From contig CAVPDE010000002.1 of the NCBI GenBank assembly GCA_963702565.1, forward strand, positions 1 through 64,000: a stretch of DNA of 64,000 bases. The letters run 5' to 3'. The translations under genes were made by a program, and so were the position numbers. The first letter of the stretch is position 1, and every line of letters starts with the position of its first letter. The DNA is from CAVPDE01 sp963702565 (GTDB taxonomy: Bacteria > Desulfobacterota > DSM-4660 > Desulfatiglandales > HGW-15). This document shows positions 23,946 to 32,617 of the stretch, piece by piece. The notes beneath the pieces are model-generated. The model did not search any database, was not told where the DNA came from, and worked only from the letters and a program-made list of their open reading frames with translations.

Positions 23946-24881
23946 TCACGTCCACAGACCTGCGATGATTCCCCACCGGTTCAGGTACACCCACACGGCA
24001 ATAACGAAAACACACCAGAAATAGTGCCACTCAAAATGTTTGAAAAAGGGCCGCATGTTCGGGGAATTCACGCTGTCCCTGAACACGGTCGCACAAAGAA
24101 GAACCGCGGCAACCATGCCGAACAGAGCCGCGAGCCGGCCATCCCATAGAGCCAGGAAGGCAAAAAGCAATGTGTTCCACCGGTGAGGCGCCATGAGCCT
24201 GTTCCAGTTCACCGCAAGACACAAGAGAGTGGGAATCCCCATGGCCGCCAGCGCTCCCTTGGTGCTGAACGCGAGGGGGACTTGGCCTTGCGGAAAAAAC
24301 TGAAACGAAGAACGGATGGAGCCATGAAACAGGGCATGCGCAGAAAAGCTCAGCAAGACACCGAGAATCAACATATAACAGAGATGGCGCCCGAGGTGCG
24401 GTTTTTCGGTACGGGGAAAAGCAAGGTACATGGCTGCAAACATCAGACCCAACCACCAGGAAGAATCCGCGAGGGACCAACCCAGGAACAAGGCCGGCAG
24501 GGCGTAGATCCGCGTCGGCCGCCTCTCCCTGTATCCTTCCATGATGAAGACAGCCAACCCGAAAAGCAGGTAAGGAACGACCCATTCGGAAACACCTATC
24601 GGGCCCTGCGCCACGCTCACTGCGGCGAAAAGAACAAGGGAGCCCGCCAGATGGTCTTCCGTTTTCTTCTTGAGCCCCAAAAAAAGGAAGAAGGCTCCCA
24701 TCGTGGCCAGGATCATTTTGTACCAGGAAGCAAAACCGCCAAAAAAGAGAAGCGCAATGATGGAATAGACGGAGGCCATTCCAAGGTATTCGACTTTGAG
24801 CTTTCTTCCAAAGCGCTCAACCGGCCCTGGAACGTAGACGGGGAAAGGCTGTGGACCTGCACTGAAAGAACGGGTTTTCAT
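23946..24881 (-). CDS. polytopic membrane protein, unknown function
   Basis: 311 residues with about eight to ten hydrophobic segments (for example SIIALLFFGGFASWY, VVPYLLFGLAVFIMEG, MLILGVLLSFSAHALF, WCVFVIAVWVYLNRWG). The first ~35 residues are polar and basic. No family is recognised. It begins 20 bases after the WecA-type fusion gene and shares its strand, so a joint role in glycan assembly or export is likely by context only. Confidence 0.6.
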   Translation of the reverse strand: MKTRSFSAGPQPFPVYVPGPVERFGRKLKVEYLGMASVYSIIALLFFGGFASWYKMILATMGAFFLFLGLKKKTEDHLAGSLVLFAAVSVAQGPIGVSEWVVPYLLFGLAVFIMEGYRERRPTRIYALPALFLGWSLADSSWWLGLMFAAMYLAFPRTEKPHLGRHLCYMLILGVLLSFSAHALFHGSIRSSFQFFPQGQVPLAFSTKGALAAMGIPTLLCLAVNWNRLMAPHRWNTLLFAFLALWDGRLAALFGMVAAVLLCATVFRDSVNSPNMRPFFKHFEWHYFWCVFVIAVWVYLNRWGIIAGLWT

Positions 24882-24901
24882 AGGATGCTTTCTCTAAAGG
24901 A

Positions 24902-26740
24902 TCAGCTGATCGTCAGCCTCATCAGTTTCACGTCGATCTCCGTGCCCAGGCTGCGGCACAGGGTCCTGATCTCCTCGGCCTTTTCCTCGCCCTTCTGCCT
25001 GAACGAAATGATGACCTTCTTAATATCGTTCCTTCGAATAATGTCCTCCAAATCACTCTGGCTGCCCAGAACCGGGTAGCCCTTGATCTTTCTCCCCCTG
25101 AGCCTGGAATTGTCATCCACGAAACCGACCAGTTGAAGGCCAAGGTCGGGATTGCTCTGGATCTCCTTCAGAGCGAATTGGCCTCCGATCCCCGCTCCGT
25201 AAATGAGAGCCCGATCCCCTTTCCGGCTTGGAATGCGCACTCCCTCGTCCAGAAGGCGGAAGGACAGCCTGGACAGGGAAACGAGAACGAGCATGACGCC
25301 CCAGTAGATCAAGAAAACGGCGCGGGAAAAGCTCTGGAACCGGTAAATGAAGAGAAGGATCAGCATGGGCATCACCGTGCCGATGGTGATCGCCTTGACA
25401 TATCCGATCAGGTCCTTGACGCCGGTGCTTTCCCATATCCCCCGGTAGACTCCCATGATGTAAAAGGAGAAGGTCTGGCAGGCGAGCATGATCGGCAGGG
25501 ACCTCAGGAAAAAGTCGAAATCCCCTCCCACCTGGCCCTCGAAACGAAGCAGATAGGCGGTGTAATAGGCCACGGAGATGAGCACCCCGTCGAGCAGAAC
25601 CTCAAAGAGCCGCCTCCGGTAAGTGATCTGAACGAGGATCGGGGTGAGGACACTCGCGCTTTCCTCGGAGAGAATGGATTTCTCCGAGTACACCTTGACC
25701 CTCCCCAGGTAGATCCAGAAGAACAGGACAAAGAGGAGGTAAAAAGCGATCAGCAAGAGAGTGAGACTGATGTTCAGGTGCCGTATGGCAAGAGCGATCA
25801 GACCCGAAGCCACGGAAAACCCATAGAGCACCAAGACCGCCTTTTTCTCGGAAAGGCCGATCGCCACCATCCGGTGCGAGGAGTGGTCCTTGCCTCCCCG
25901 GGAGATAGGCCGTCTGAAGAGCTTCCGCATGAAACTGACGAACCCCGTATCCACGATGGGGATGAAGACGATCAGGATGGGGATGGCGATCACGGACAGG
26001 AGGTGGGCGATGTTTCCTCCCACGGCGTGGACTGAACCTCCCATAGTCATGAGGCAAGCCATGACAAAGCCGATAAACAGGCTCCCCGCATCGCCCATGA
26101 AAATGGAGGCGGGATTGAAGTTGTAAACCAGAAATCCCAGGAGAGCGCCGAGAAAGGAGGCGGTCATGAGAAGAACCGTCGCCACAGACGGGGCGCCGGG
26201 GCTCGATAGATGAAGCAGAAAGGTGAACAGGGCGGCGATGAAGGCAACGCCGGCCGAGAGCCCGTCCATATTGTCGAGCAGGTTGAAGGCGTTGGTGATC
26301 CCCACGATCCACACAATGGAAAGAAAAAGATCGATGGTCTTGTAAGAGGTCCACTCGAGCCTGAAACCGAGGAAGACCAGAATGGAGGCGACCACGATTT
26401 GCCCGGCAAGCTTGTGTTGCGGATCCATCGTGCGCAAGTCATCGACCAGGCCCAGCACGAACATCCCCGAAGCACAAAGAGTGATAGGGAGGAAAGGGGT
26501 CCTGAAGCTTCCCCAACCCAGAAGAGAAGCCGTCACAAGCCATATTGCCATGGTGGACACAAAGATGGCGACCCCTCCCATCAGAGCGGTCTCCTTCTTG
26601 TGCCACCGGGTGTCTTTGGGAACGGCCACCCGGCCCGTCCTGAGGGCGAAGGTCCTCACCAGAGGCGTCAAACACAGAGAAAGCACAAGGGCACCTGCAA
26701 AGGTGAGGAAGTTATGGACCAAAAGCTTTTCCATCATCAT
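24902..26740 (-). CDS. WecA-type polyprenyl-phosphate GlcNAc-1-P transferase fused to a WbpM/CapD N-terminal module
   Basis: 612 residues in two parts. Residues 1-350 are a MraY/WecA phosphosugar transferase: VLGLVDDLRTMDP (Asp100-Asp101), FNLLDNMDGLSAG (157-160), FMGDAGSLF (216-219) and DHSSHRM (about 285-291), with ten or so membrane helices. It should start glycan synthesis on undecaprenyl phosphate. Residues about 375-490 are four more helices with YRGIWESTG, and 505-612 a Rossmann domain with IYGAGIGGQFALKEI. This is the front half of WbpM/CapD-type dehydratases without the catalytic SDR domain. The fusion is unusual; the second half may sense a nucleotide sugar. Confidence 0.8.
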   Translation of the reverse strand: MMMEKLLVHNFLTFAGALVLSLCLTPLVRTFALRTGRVAVPKDTRWHKKETALMGGVAIFVSTMAIWLVTASLLGWGSFRTPFLPITLCASGMFVLGLVDDLRTMDPQHKLAGQIVVASILVFLGFRLEWTSYKTIDLFLSIVWIVGITNAFNLLDNMDGLSAGVAFIAALFTFLLHLSSPGAPSVATVLLMTASFLGALLGFLVYNFNPASIFMGDAGSLFIGFVMACLMTMGGSVHAVGGNIAHLLSVIAIPILIVFIPIVDTGFVSFMRKLFRRPISRGGKDHSSHRMVAIGLSEKKAVLVLYGFSVASGLIALAIRHLNISLTLLLIAFYLLFVLFFWIYLGRVKVYSEKSILSEESASVLTPILVQITYRRRLFEVLLDGVLISVAYYTAYLLRFEGQVGGDFDFFLRSLPIMLACQTFSFYIMGVYRGIWESTGVKDLIGYVKAITIGTVMPMLILLFIYRFQSFSRAVFLIYWGVMLVLVSLSRLSFRLLDEGVRIPSRKGDRALIYGAGIGGQFALKEIQSNPDLGLQLVGFVDDNSRLRGRKIKGYPVLGSQSDLEDIIRRNDIKKVIISFRQKGEEKAEEIRTLCRSLGTEIDVKLMRLTIS

Positions 26741-26808
26741 CTGTGCGGCTGAGGATGCCGTGACGTGCTAGGTTATAGCCCTCCCCTCTTTCCGAGTCAA
26801 CCTCTAGG

Positions 26809-27885
26809 CTATCTTTCCATGTGGATCAGCATGTAAATGCCAAGAAACATAAGCAGGAAATTGGCGAGCCAGGCGGAAAACACAGGGGGCAACACCCCGG
26901 CAAGCCCCAAGGATCGGGAAAGGCCCAGAATGAGCACATAGAGAAAACACACGGCCATGCCCAGGGACACGGCAAGAGGGGCCCCTCCCTTTTTCACACG
27001 GAGGGCCAGGGGGATCCCAATCGAGAGAAGAATCAGGCTGATGAAAGGAAAGGCCAGTTTGATGTTCATGTCCACAACGTACTTTGCATTGTCATAGCCC
27101 TCTTGCCTCACGGTTTTCGCATAATCCTTCAGTTGCCAGTAGCTCATCTCCTCCGGTTTTCGAGTTCCCCTCATGAAAGTCTCAGGCGTCTCCCGAATGG
27201 GAACGGAATGGGCATCGAACCTTCTGAAGCTGTACTGGCCGTCTTCCGTCAACTCCTGGACGACCCCGTCTTCTATTCTCCAGGAGTTCCCCTCCCAGAT
27301 TCCTTTGCGGCCCTCCACTCGCTTCACGACGCGAAAGGCGTCGTCAAAAAAGTAGAACATGGGGTTCCCCATGGTTTTCTCTTTTGGATTGAACTGCCGG
27401 ATCCAGTAGATCGCATTCCCGCCTCGGTACCAGATTTCCTCCTTTCCGTAGAAAAGTCCGGGGTCCCGCTTCTGAACATCGGTGCTCCAGATCTTGTTCC
27501 CCTTCGAACTGGTGTAGGGCACCACCGTTTCTGAAACCAGGAACATCCCGACCACCAGGAACAGCGATCCGAACATCAGGGTTTTGGAAAGCGTGAACGT
27601 GCTGAGCCCCGAGGTTTGGAGTGCGGTCAGCTCGTTCCTTTTTTTCATGGAGGTGAACATGAGGATGGTCGAAACGAGCACCGCAGCCGGCACCATGTTG
27701 ACCATGACAAAAGGGGCTTTATACAGGAAATACAGCAGAACCACCGTCTTCGACGCCTTGGCCTCAATGAAATTGTCGATCTTCTGCAGGAAGTCCACGG
27801 TGAGGAAAAGGAACACCAAAAGCCCTTCGCAGAAGGCGAAGAGCCTGTAGAACTCCCCAATCATGTACCGTGAGAGGATGGTCAT
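26809..27885 (-). CDS. lptG: LPS export permease LptG
   Basis: One of two inner-membrane permease subunits that, with LptB, lift LPS from the membrane to LptC/A. 358 residues: three N-terminal helices (FCEGLLVFLFLTVDFLQKI, VMVNMVPAAVLVSTILMF), a periplasmic beta-jellyroll domain (about 125-260), and three C-terminal helices. The cytoplasmic coupling loop SMKKRNELTALQTSGLS follows helix 2. It starts 3 bases after the lptF stop; the order lptF-lptG is standard. lptB is not in the window. Confidence 0.88.
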   Translation of the reverse strand: MTILSRYMIGEFYRLFAFCEGLLVFLFLTVDFLQKIDNFIEAKASKTVVLLYFLYKAPFVMVNMVPAAVLVSTILMFTSMKKRNELTALQTSGLSTFTLSKTLMFGSLFLVVGMFLVSETVVPYTSSKGNKIWSTDVQKRDPGLFYGKEEIWYRGGNAIYWIRQFNPKEKTMGNPMFYFFDDAFRVVKRVEGRKGIWEGNSWRIEDGVVQELTEDGQYSFRRFDAHSVPIRETPETFMRGTRKPEEMSYWQLKDYAKTVRQEGYDNAKYVVDMNIKLAFPFISLILLSIGIPLALRVKKGGAPLAVSLGMAVCFLYVLILGLSRSLGLAGVLPPVFSAWLANFLLMFLGIYMLIHMER

Positions 27886-27888
27886 GGG

Positions 27889-29040
27889 CTACGCGTGGTC
27901 TTTCACACGCAAGAGTTGTTCGAAGAAGGCGATGGGCTTTTCTCCTCCTGACCGCTTCATGAGATAGAGGCACGCCCCGAGGAGGAAAAGGACAGGAAGC
28001 CAGGACCCTAGGGCAGGGCTTAAAAAGCCCGTTTCACCAATGTTCCTTGCTCCTACGAGCAGGAGATAATAGAGGAGGAAGATCAGGAGGCTCACGACAA
28101 TGCCGACCAGACGGCCCCCCGCCCGAAGCTGGGCCCCTAATGGCGCACCGATCAGTCCCATGAGAAGGACGGCCAGAGGGATGGAAAACCGTTCCATCAA
28201 TTCCACGAGAATCTCGTGCTGCCGGCTGTCTTGCCTGGCCGGCCCCTTCAAAGCGCTCCTCAATTCATCAAAGGACATCTCCTTGGGGTCTTTTTCACGG
28301 CCTGCCAGGGCCGGCATGATGTCATTCAGCCCTATGCCGAGATCGTAGGTGCTGAAGGTTATGGTCCTGCCCTGCTCCTGCTTTTTATCCATCATAAAGA
28401 CGGTTCCATCGAAGAAGCGGACCGTGATCAATTTCACGTCCTCCCTTAACTGTATCTTTCCTTCCCTCGCCACAATCGTCGTCGTCACAGCCGGATCGCG
28501 ACGGTCCACGAGGAACACATCGCTCATCGCCCGTTCCTTGGGTACAAAGTTGCTCACGTAAAAAGTGATCCCCTTGAAGGGATCACAAAAAATCCTCTCC
28601 TTGATTCCCAGATCCGCTCGCGAATGGGCAATCACGAACACAAGGTCTTTGAAGGATTTCCTTCCCCAAGGTCCTGCTGAGGAGCCCAGAAAGAGGGCCA
28701 CCAGAAAACCTAGAAGCGACATCAGGGCGACCGGCGGGAGCATCTGATAAAGACTGATCCCCGAAGTCTTCATGGCCTGAAGCTCGTTGTCATTGGACAG
28801 GCGATGAAACGCCACGAACACCGACATCAAAAGGACTGCAGGCAGAGCGAAAAGAATCATGCCCGGCAAAAGGTACGAAATCATTTTGGCCAGCTGGAAA
28901 GGGTGGACCCCGTGGTTGATCATCCACTCTGCCAGGTTAAGCATCCGGGCGGCCAGGACAATGAACAAGAAAACCGCGAGGCTCGCCAGAAGCGTGGGCC
29001 AGATTTCGTGAAAGATGTATTTGTGAAGAGTACGCTTCAA
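27889..29040 (-). CDS. lptF: LPS export permease LptF
   Basis: Partner of LptG. 383 residues with the same layout: helix 1 near LLASLAVFLFIVLAARML, coupling loop FHRLSNDNELQAMKTSGIS, jellyroll (about 130-270) and C-terminal helices (SIPLAVLLMGLIGAPLGAQL, IVVSLLIFLLYYLLLVGARN). The start codon is TTG (KRTLHKYIFHEIW), with AAGGA some 13 bases upstream. The LptF/LptG assignment rests on gene order as much as sequence. Confidence 0.85.
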   Translation of the reverse strand: MKRTLHKYIFHEIWPTLLASLAVFLFIVLAARMLNLAEWMINHGVHPFQLAKMISYLLPGMILFALPAVLLMSVFVAFHRLSNDNELQAMKTSGISLYQMLPPVALMSLLGFLVALFLGSSAGPWGRKSFKDLVFVIAHSRADLGIKERIFCDPFKGITFYVSNFVPKERAMSDVFLVDRRDPAVTTTIVAREGKIQLREDVKLITVRFFDGTVFMMDKKQEQGRTITFSTYDLGIGLNDIMPALAGREKDPKEMSFDELRSALKGPARQDSRQHEILVELMERFSIPLAVLLMGLIGAPLGAQLRAGGRLVGIVVSLLIFLLYYLLLVGARNIGETGFLSPALGSWLPVLFLLGACLYLMKRSGGEKPIAFFEQLLRVKDHA

Positions 29041-29291
29041 TTGATTGGAAGAATCCTTCGAGTGTTTTGAGATGTCCTTTCTAATTCCTTCGGAGTCAGT
29101 TCCCCGAAGCTTGCTTCGTTCTAGAGTGGATATCGGTTATTAATACCCCGCAGCTGACTGCGGAGTCGTTGATTATGAATGAATTGCCTTTTCGAATTGC
29201 CTTTTCGTGTTGACACAACATCTTAGGGCTTTTATTCTAATGGAGATATCTCCAGCCCATTCCGAAAACCAAGTAGAAAGGCCGCTTATCC
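29041..29291. promoter_or_regulatory. divergent intergenic region with promoter and hairpins
   Basis: On the plus strand TTGACA (29210-29215), a 17-base spacer and TATTCT (29233-29238) form a good promoter for the glycosyltransferase at 29292. Upstream lie two small hairpins, CGAAGC-TT-GCTTCG (about 29106-29119) and CCGCAG-CTGA-CTGCGG (29148-29163), the latter of the same form as those at 11239 and 11406. AATTGCCTTTTCG is repeated twice in tandem at about 29182-29207. No gene fits here. Confidence 0.5.
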
Positions 29292-30506
29292 ATGATGCTT
29301 CCGGACCGCAAACTGAGGATTGCTGTGTTGATCAGGCGCTTTATCTCGACGGGTGGTGCTGAAAGATATGCCTTGGAGGTGACTCGCCGGCTCTCGGTCG
29401 AGCACGAGGTTCATGTTTTTGCGCAGGAATGGTCCTACACAGGCAAGGAAAACATCACCTTCCACAAGATCCCAAGATTCTTCATTAAACCCTCTTGGTT
29501 GAACCAACTGCTTTTCTCCTATTTCAGCAGAAAAGCTGCAGGCAGTTTTTTTGACATCATTCACTCCCACGAGAAGGTCACTCAATTTGACATTATGACC
29601 GTGCATTCTCCCTGTTTTCGTTCTTTCATAACCCAGGAGGGGAGACGGTGGAAGAGAATTCTGATCTGGTTTTCTGTACTTTTCAGCCCTCGAGAGTTGG
29701 CTTGGTTGTGGCTCGAAAAAAAAGAGTTTGCTTACAAAAAAGGACGGCTGCTGATCGCTGTATCCGAGAACGTCAAGAAAAACGTGATGGCCAACTATCC
29801 TCTCCCCGACCAGTATTTCAGGCTGGCTTATCCTGGTGTGGACCCCGGTATGTCACACCGAGAGGGTCATGAGGATGAGGTTGAGATGCTTCGGTCTCAA
29901 CTGGGGATTGCCAGGGATCAGATCGCGATCCTTTTTGTGGGAACCGAATTCAAGAGAAAAGGGCTGGAGGGCCTGCTTAGGGGTTTTGCCTTGATGCCCT
30001 ATTCGAATCTCAAGTTGGTGATCGCCGGGGAAGGAGGCGGAAAGCTAGAAGAATTCAAGAATCTCGCTAGATCGCTTGGGATTCACGATCACGTGCTTTT
30101 TCTCGGATTGGTGAGTGAAATACATAGATTCTATCGTCTGGCGGACATCTATATTTTGCCGACCCTGTCTGACCCTTTCGGTATGGCTCCCTTTGAGGCG
30201 ATGGCCTCTGGAGTTGCAACAATCATGAGTTCTTCGGATTTCGCCGGCAGTGCAGAGCACATCCAATGCGGAGAGGCTCTGCTTCTCCGGAACCCTGAAG
30301 ACCCTAAGGAGATAGCAGCCTCTCTTCTCAAACTTATGGACCCGGATTGTAGGGCGAAGTTAGGCCGAAGAGGCCAGAGGCTCGCTGCCGAACTGACATG
30401 GGAGAAGACGACGGCCAATACTCTCTCTGCTTATAACGAAGTGCTTCGGCAAAAGCGCAGTGCGGCTCAATACAGACTAAGTGGGATTCTGGCAGGTGTA
30501 AGTTGA
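29292..30506 (+). CDS. glycosyltransferase, GT4 family (LPS core, WaaG-like)
   Basis: 404 residues, two Rossmann domains (GT-B fold). The N-terminus RIAVLIRRFISTGGAERYALEVTRRL is close to the WaaG/RfaG type, which adds the first hexose to the LPS inner core. The donor-binding half has LFVGTEFKRKGLEGLLRGFA and YILPTLSDPFGMAPFEAMASG with the family's two acidic residues. It is soluble or membrane-associated in the cytoplasm. It has its own promoter and precedes a WaaE-like gene on the same strand, consistent with core assembly. The sugar is not certain. Confidence 0.82.
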   Translation: MMLPDRKLRIAVLIRRFISTGGAERYALEVTRRLSVEHEVHVFAQEWSYTGKENITFHKIPRFFIKPSWLNQLLFSYFSRKAAGSFFDIIHSHEKVTQFDIMTVHSPCFRSFITQEGRRWKRILIWFSVLFSPRELAWLWLEKKEFAYKKGRLLIAVSENVKKNVMANYPLPDQYFRLAYPGVDPGMSHREGHEDEVEMLRSQLGIARDQIAILFVGTEFKRKGLEGLLRGFALMPYSNLKLVIAGEGGGKLEEFKNLARSLGIHDHVLFLGLVSEIHRFYRLADIYILPTLSDPFGMAPFEAMASGVATIMSSSDFAGSAEHIQCGEALLLRNPEDPKEIAASLLKLMDPDCRAKLGRRGQRLAAELTWEKTTANTLSAYNEVLRQKRSAAQYRLSGILAGVS

Positions 30507-30682
30507 CACGTTCATGTAAATGGACCACTCTGCCCCTGCCGACTGGGGAGGACCGATTTTCTCCAGCGACAACGAACCCAGTCTCGCGGACCTCCTCTGA
30601 GACTTAAGGCAAAAGATCGCTGTACCCTCTCCGATGGCTTTTGAATGTGACCGATCAGGCTCATCTTTCCAATAGGAAGAAT

Positions 30683-31462
30683 ATGATTTCCGTCGCTGTG
30701 ATCACCAAGAACGAAGCAAGGAACATTGAAGATTGTTTGAGGAGCGTTGCCTGGGCGCAGGAAATCGTTGTGGTAGACCAGTTCAGCTCGGATGGGACGG
30801 CGGAAATGGCTAGACGTCTCGGAGCTAGGGTCTACCAGGAATCGTGGAAAGGGTTTGCCCGCCAGAAAAACAGCGCAGTGGAGAAAGCAACGGGCCACTG
30901 GATCCTGAGCCTCGATGCCGACGAAAGGATCACCGGCCCCTTGAAACAAGAAATTCACGAGACCATCGGTCGGAAGGACACCCTGCCTGGCTACTTCATT
31001 GCGCGAAAGAATTTTTTCTCAGGCCAGTGGATACGCCACGGAGGATGGTATCCGGACTACTGTCTCCGTCTTTTTAGGAAAGGATCGGGGCAGTTCGAGG
31101 AGCGTTCGGTGCATGAAAAGGTCTTGGTCAAAGGGCCTACCGGATATCTCAGGAATCCTCTGGAGCACTACACGTATCGATCCGTAGCGGACTACCTGAT
31201 TCGAATGGAGCGGTACAGCCGGCTGGCGGCTCTCGAAATTGAGGAAGCTAAGCGACCCTCCCTCTGGCAAGCGCTAACCTTGAGGCCGGCCTTCACCTTT
31301 CTGAACATGTACCTCCTGAGGGGCGGATTCCTGGACGGGAAAAAGGGGCTGTTCCTCGCAACTTCTTACGCCTATTACACCTTCCTCAAGTACTACCGGT
31401 TTTCTGAAAAAGACCTAGTGGCTCCCTATTCGGAGCGGAGCGAGAAAGGAGAGGCACCTTGA
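30683..31462 (+). CDS. glycosyltransferase, GT2 family (WaaE/LgtF-like)
   Basis: A 259-residue GT-A enzyme. It starts MISVAVITKNEARNIEDCL after AGGAAG; the frame is open 14 codons further. VVDQFSSDGTAEMAR and the metal-binding LSLDADERI (DxD) are the donor site. YFIARKNFFSGQWIRHGGWYPDY and the C-terminal FLNMYLLRGGFLDGKKG are typical of the WaaE/LgtF group that adds a beta-glucose to inner-core heptose. It meets the minus-strand cluster tail to tail, with 12 bases between stops. Confidence 0.85.
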   Translation: MISVAVITKNEARNIEDCLRSVAWAQEIVVVDQFSSDGTAEMARRLGARVYQESWKGFARQKNSAVEKATGHWILSLDADERITGPLKQEIHETIGRKDTLPGYFIARKNFFSGQWIRHGGWYPDYCLRLFRKGSGQFEERSVHEKVLVKGPTGYLRNPLEHYTYRSVADYLIRMERYSRLAALEIEEAKRPSLWQALTLRPAFTFLNMYLLRGGFLDGKKGLFLATSYAYYTFLKYYRFSEKDLVAPYSERSEKGEAP

Positions 31463-31474
31463 AGATCGCGACCC

Positions 31475-32617
31475 TCAGAATCGTTCCTCATAGGAAGCAC
31501 CCTGGGAATCCTGAGGCATAGCAGGGGCTCCAATCCCCCTTTGTCCATATAATTCTCGGATCTTTCCAAGCATCGTGTCAAGGCTATACGTTGATTGTAT
31601 CCACTCATTCTTTTCTTTGCGCCGACCCTCAGGGACAGGGATCATCTTGATCGCTGCTTTCAGAGCAGCACAGGCTGCAGAGACATCCCCATATTCAACA
31701 GGAACGACATCCTCCCCAGTCTGTAAGGTTTCCAAGACAGACGGCGTGCGGCACACGACCATGGGAAGCCCTACGCTCTGGGCTTGAAGCAGGGACTGGG
31801 GAACTCCTTCGTTGGCATAGGAAGTGAAGAAATAGAGATCCAGAGCGGAGAAGTATTTTTCTATCTCTTCCTGGTGACCCAGGAAAGTCAGGCGACCCTC
31901 CAACCCCATTCCTTTGGCTTTGTCTTGCAGCCTCAGTCTCTGTGGGCCGTCGCCCACTAGGATGAATTTGAACCGCGGAGGCATCTGAGCCGCAGTGTCG
32001 ATGAAAAAATCAAGGCCCTTCCAGCTTCTCAGCACGCAGATGTTGCCTACAATAATATCCTCCTCCGAGAATCCGTGTTTTATCCTGATCTCTTTTCGCC
32101 AAGAGGAGGAGAAGCGAAATCGATTCGAATCAATGCCCGTGGGAACCGCAACGATCCTCTCTTTTCCGATGCCGGATTTGATCAAGTTTTCCCGGATCGC
32201 TTGACTCGTCGTGAGAATCAAATGAGGGAAGGCTTTGTAGCTGAACGCCGAGCCGATGGGAGTGCTTACATGTCGAGTCCTGATGATGAGAGGAACGCCG
32301 AGCATGCGAGCCACGAATCCCGCCATCCAACTGTCATCCGAGGAGTGCGTATTGACGATGTCCGGCTTGAGCCGACCAATAAGTCGGAATAACCGCGCCC
32401 ATGATGGCACGTGTCCCTTGTTCCTGAACCGAACGGGATGAACGGCAAACCCTTCTGCGCCGGACCGGGCGAAGATCTGGCTGTGTTGAGGAGCGATGAG
32501 GGCTGTGGCGTAACCATAACGCCTCATCCCACGAAGCTCTTCCATGATTCGGATCTCCTGCCCTCCCCACCCGTCCGAACACTCGGTATGAAGAATCAGT
32601 GGGATTGATCTACCCAT
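31475..32617 (-). CDS. glycosyltransferase, GT4 family
   Basis: 380 residues, GT-B fold. The acceptor half opens LILHTECSDGWGGQEIRIMEEL and has IVNTHSSDDSWMAGFVARML. The donor half has VGNICVLRSWKGLDFFID, FILVGDGPQR and FTSYANEGVPQSLLQAQSVG with the conserved Glu residues. It overlaps the end of the next upstream gene by 22 bases and is the last gene of the minus-strand cluster. AGAAGG precedes the ATG. Sugar and acceptor unknown. Confidence 0.8.
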   Translation of the reverse strand: MGRSIPLILHTECSDGWGGQEIRIMEELRGMRRYGYATALIAPQHSQIFARSGAEGFAVHPVRFRNKGHVPSWARLFRLIGRLKPDIVNTHSSDDSWMAGFVARMLGVPLIIRTRHVSTPIGSAFSYKAFPHLILTTSQAIRENLIKSGIGKERIVAVPTGIDSNRFRFSSSWRKEIRIKHGFSEEDIIVGNICVLRSWKGLDFFIDTAAQMPPRFKFILVGDGPQRLRLQDKAKGMGLEGRLTFLGHQEEIEKYFSALDLYFFTSYANEGVPQSLLQAQSVGLPMVVCRTPSVLETLQTGEDVVPVEYGDVSAACAALKAAIKMIPVPEGRRKEKNEWIQSTYSLDTMLGKIRELYGQRGIGAPAMPQDSQGASYEERF

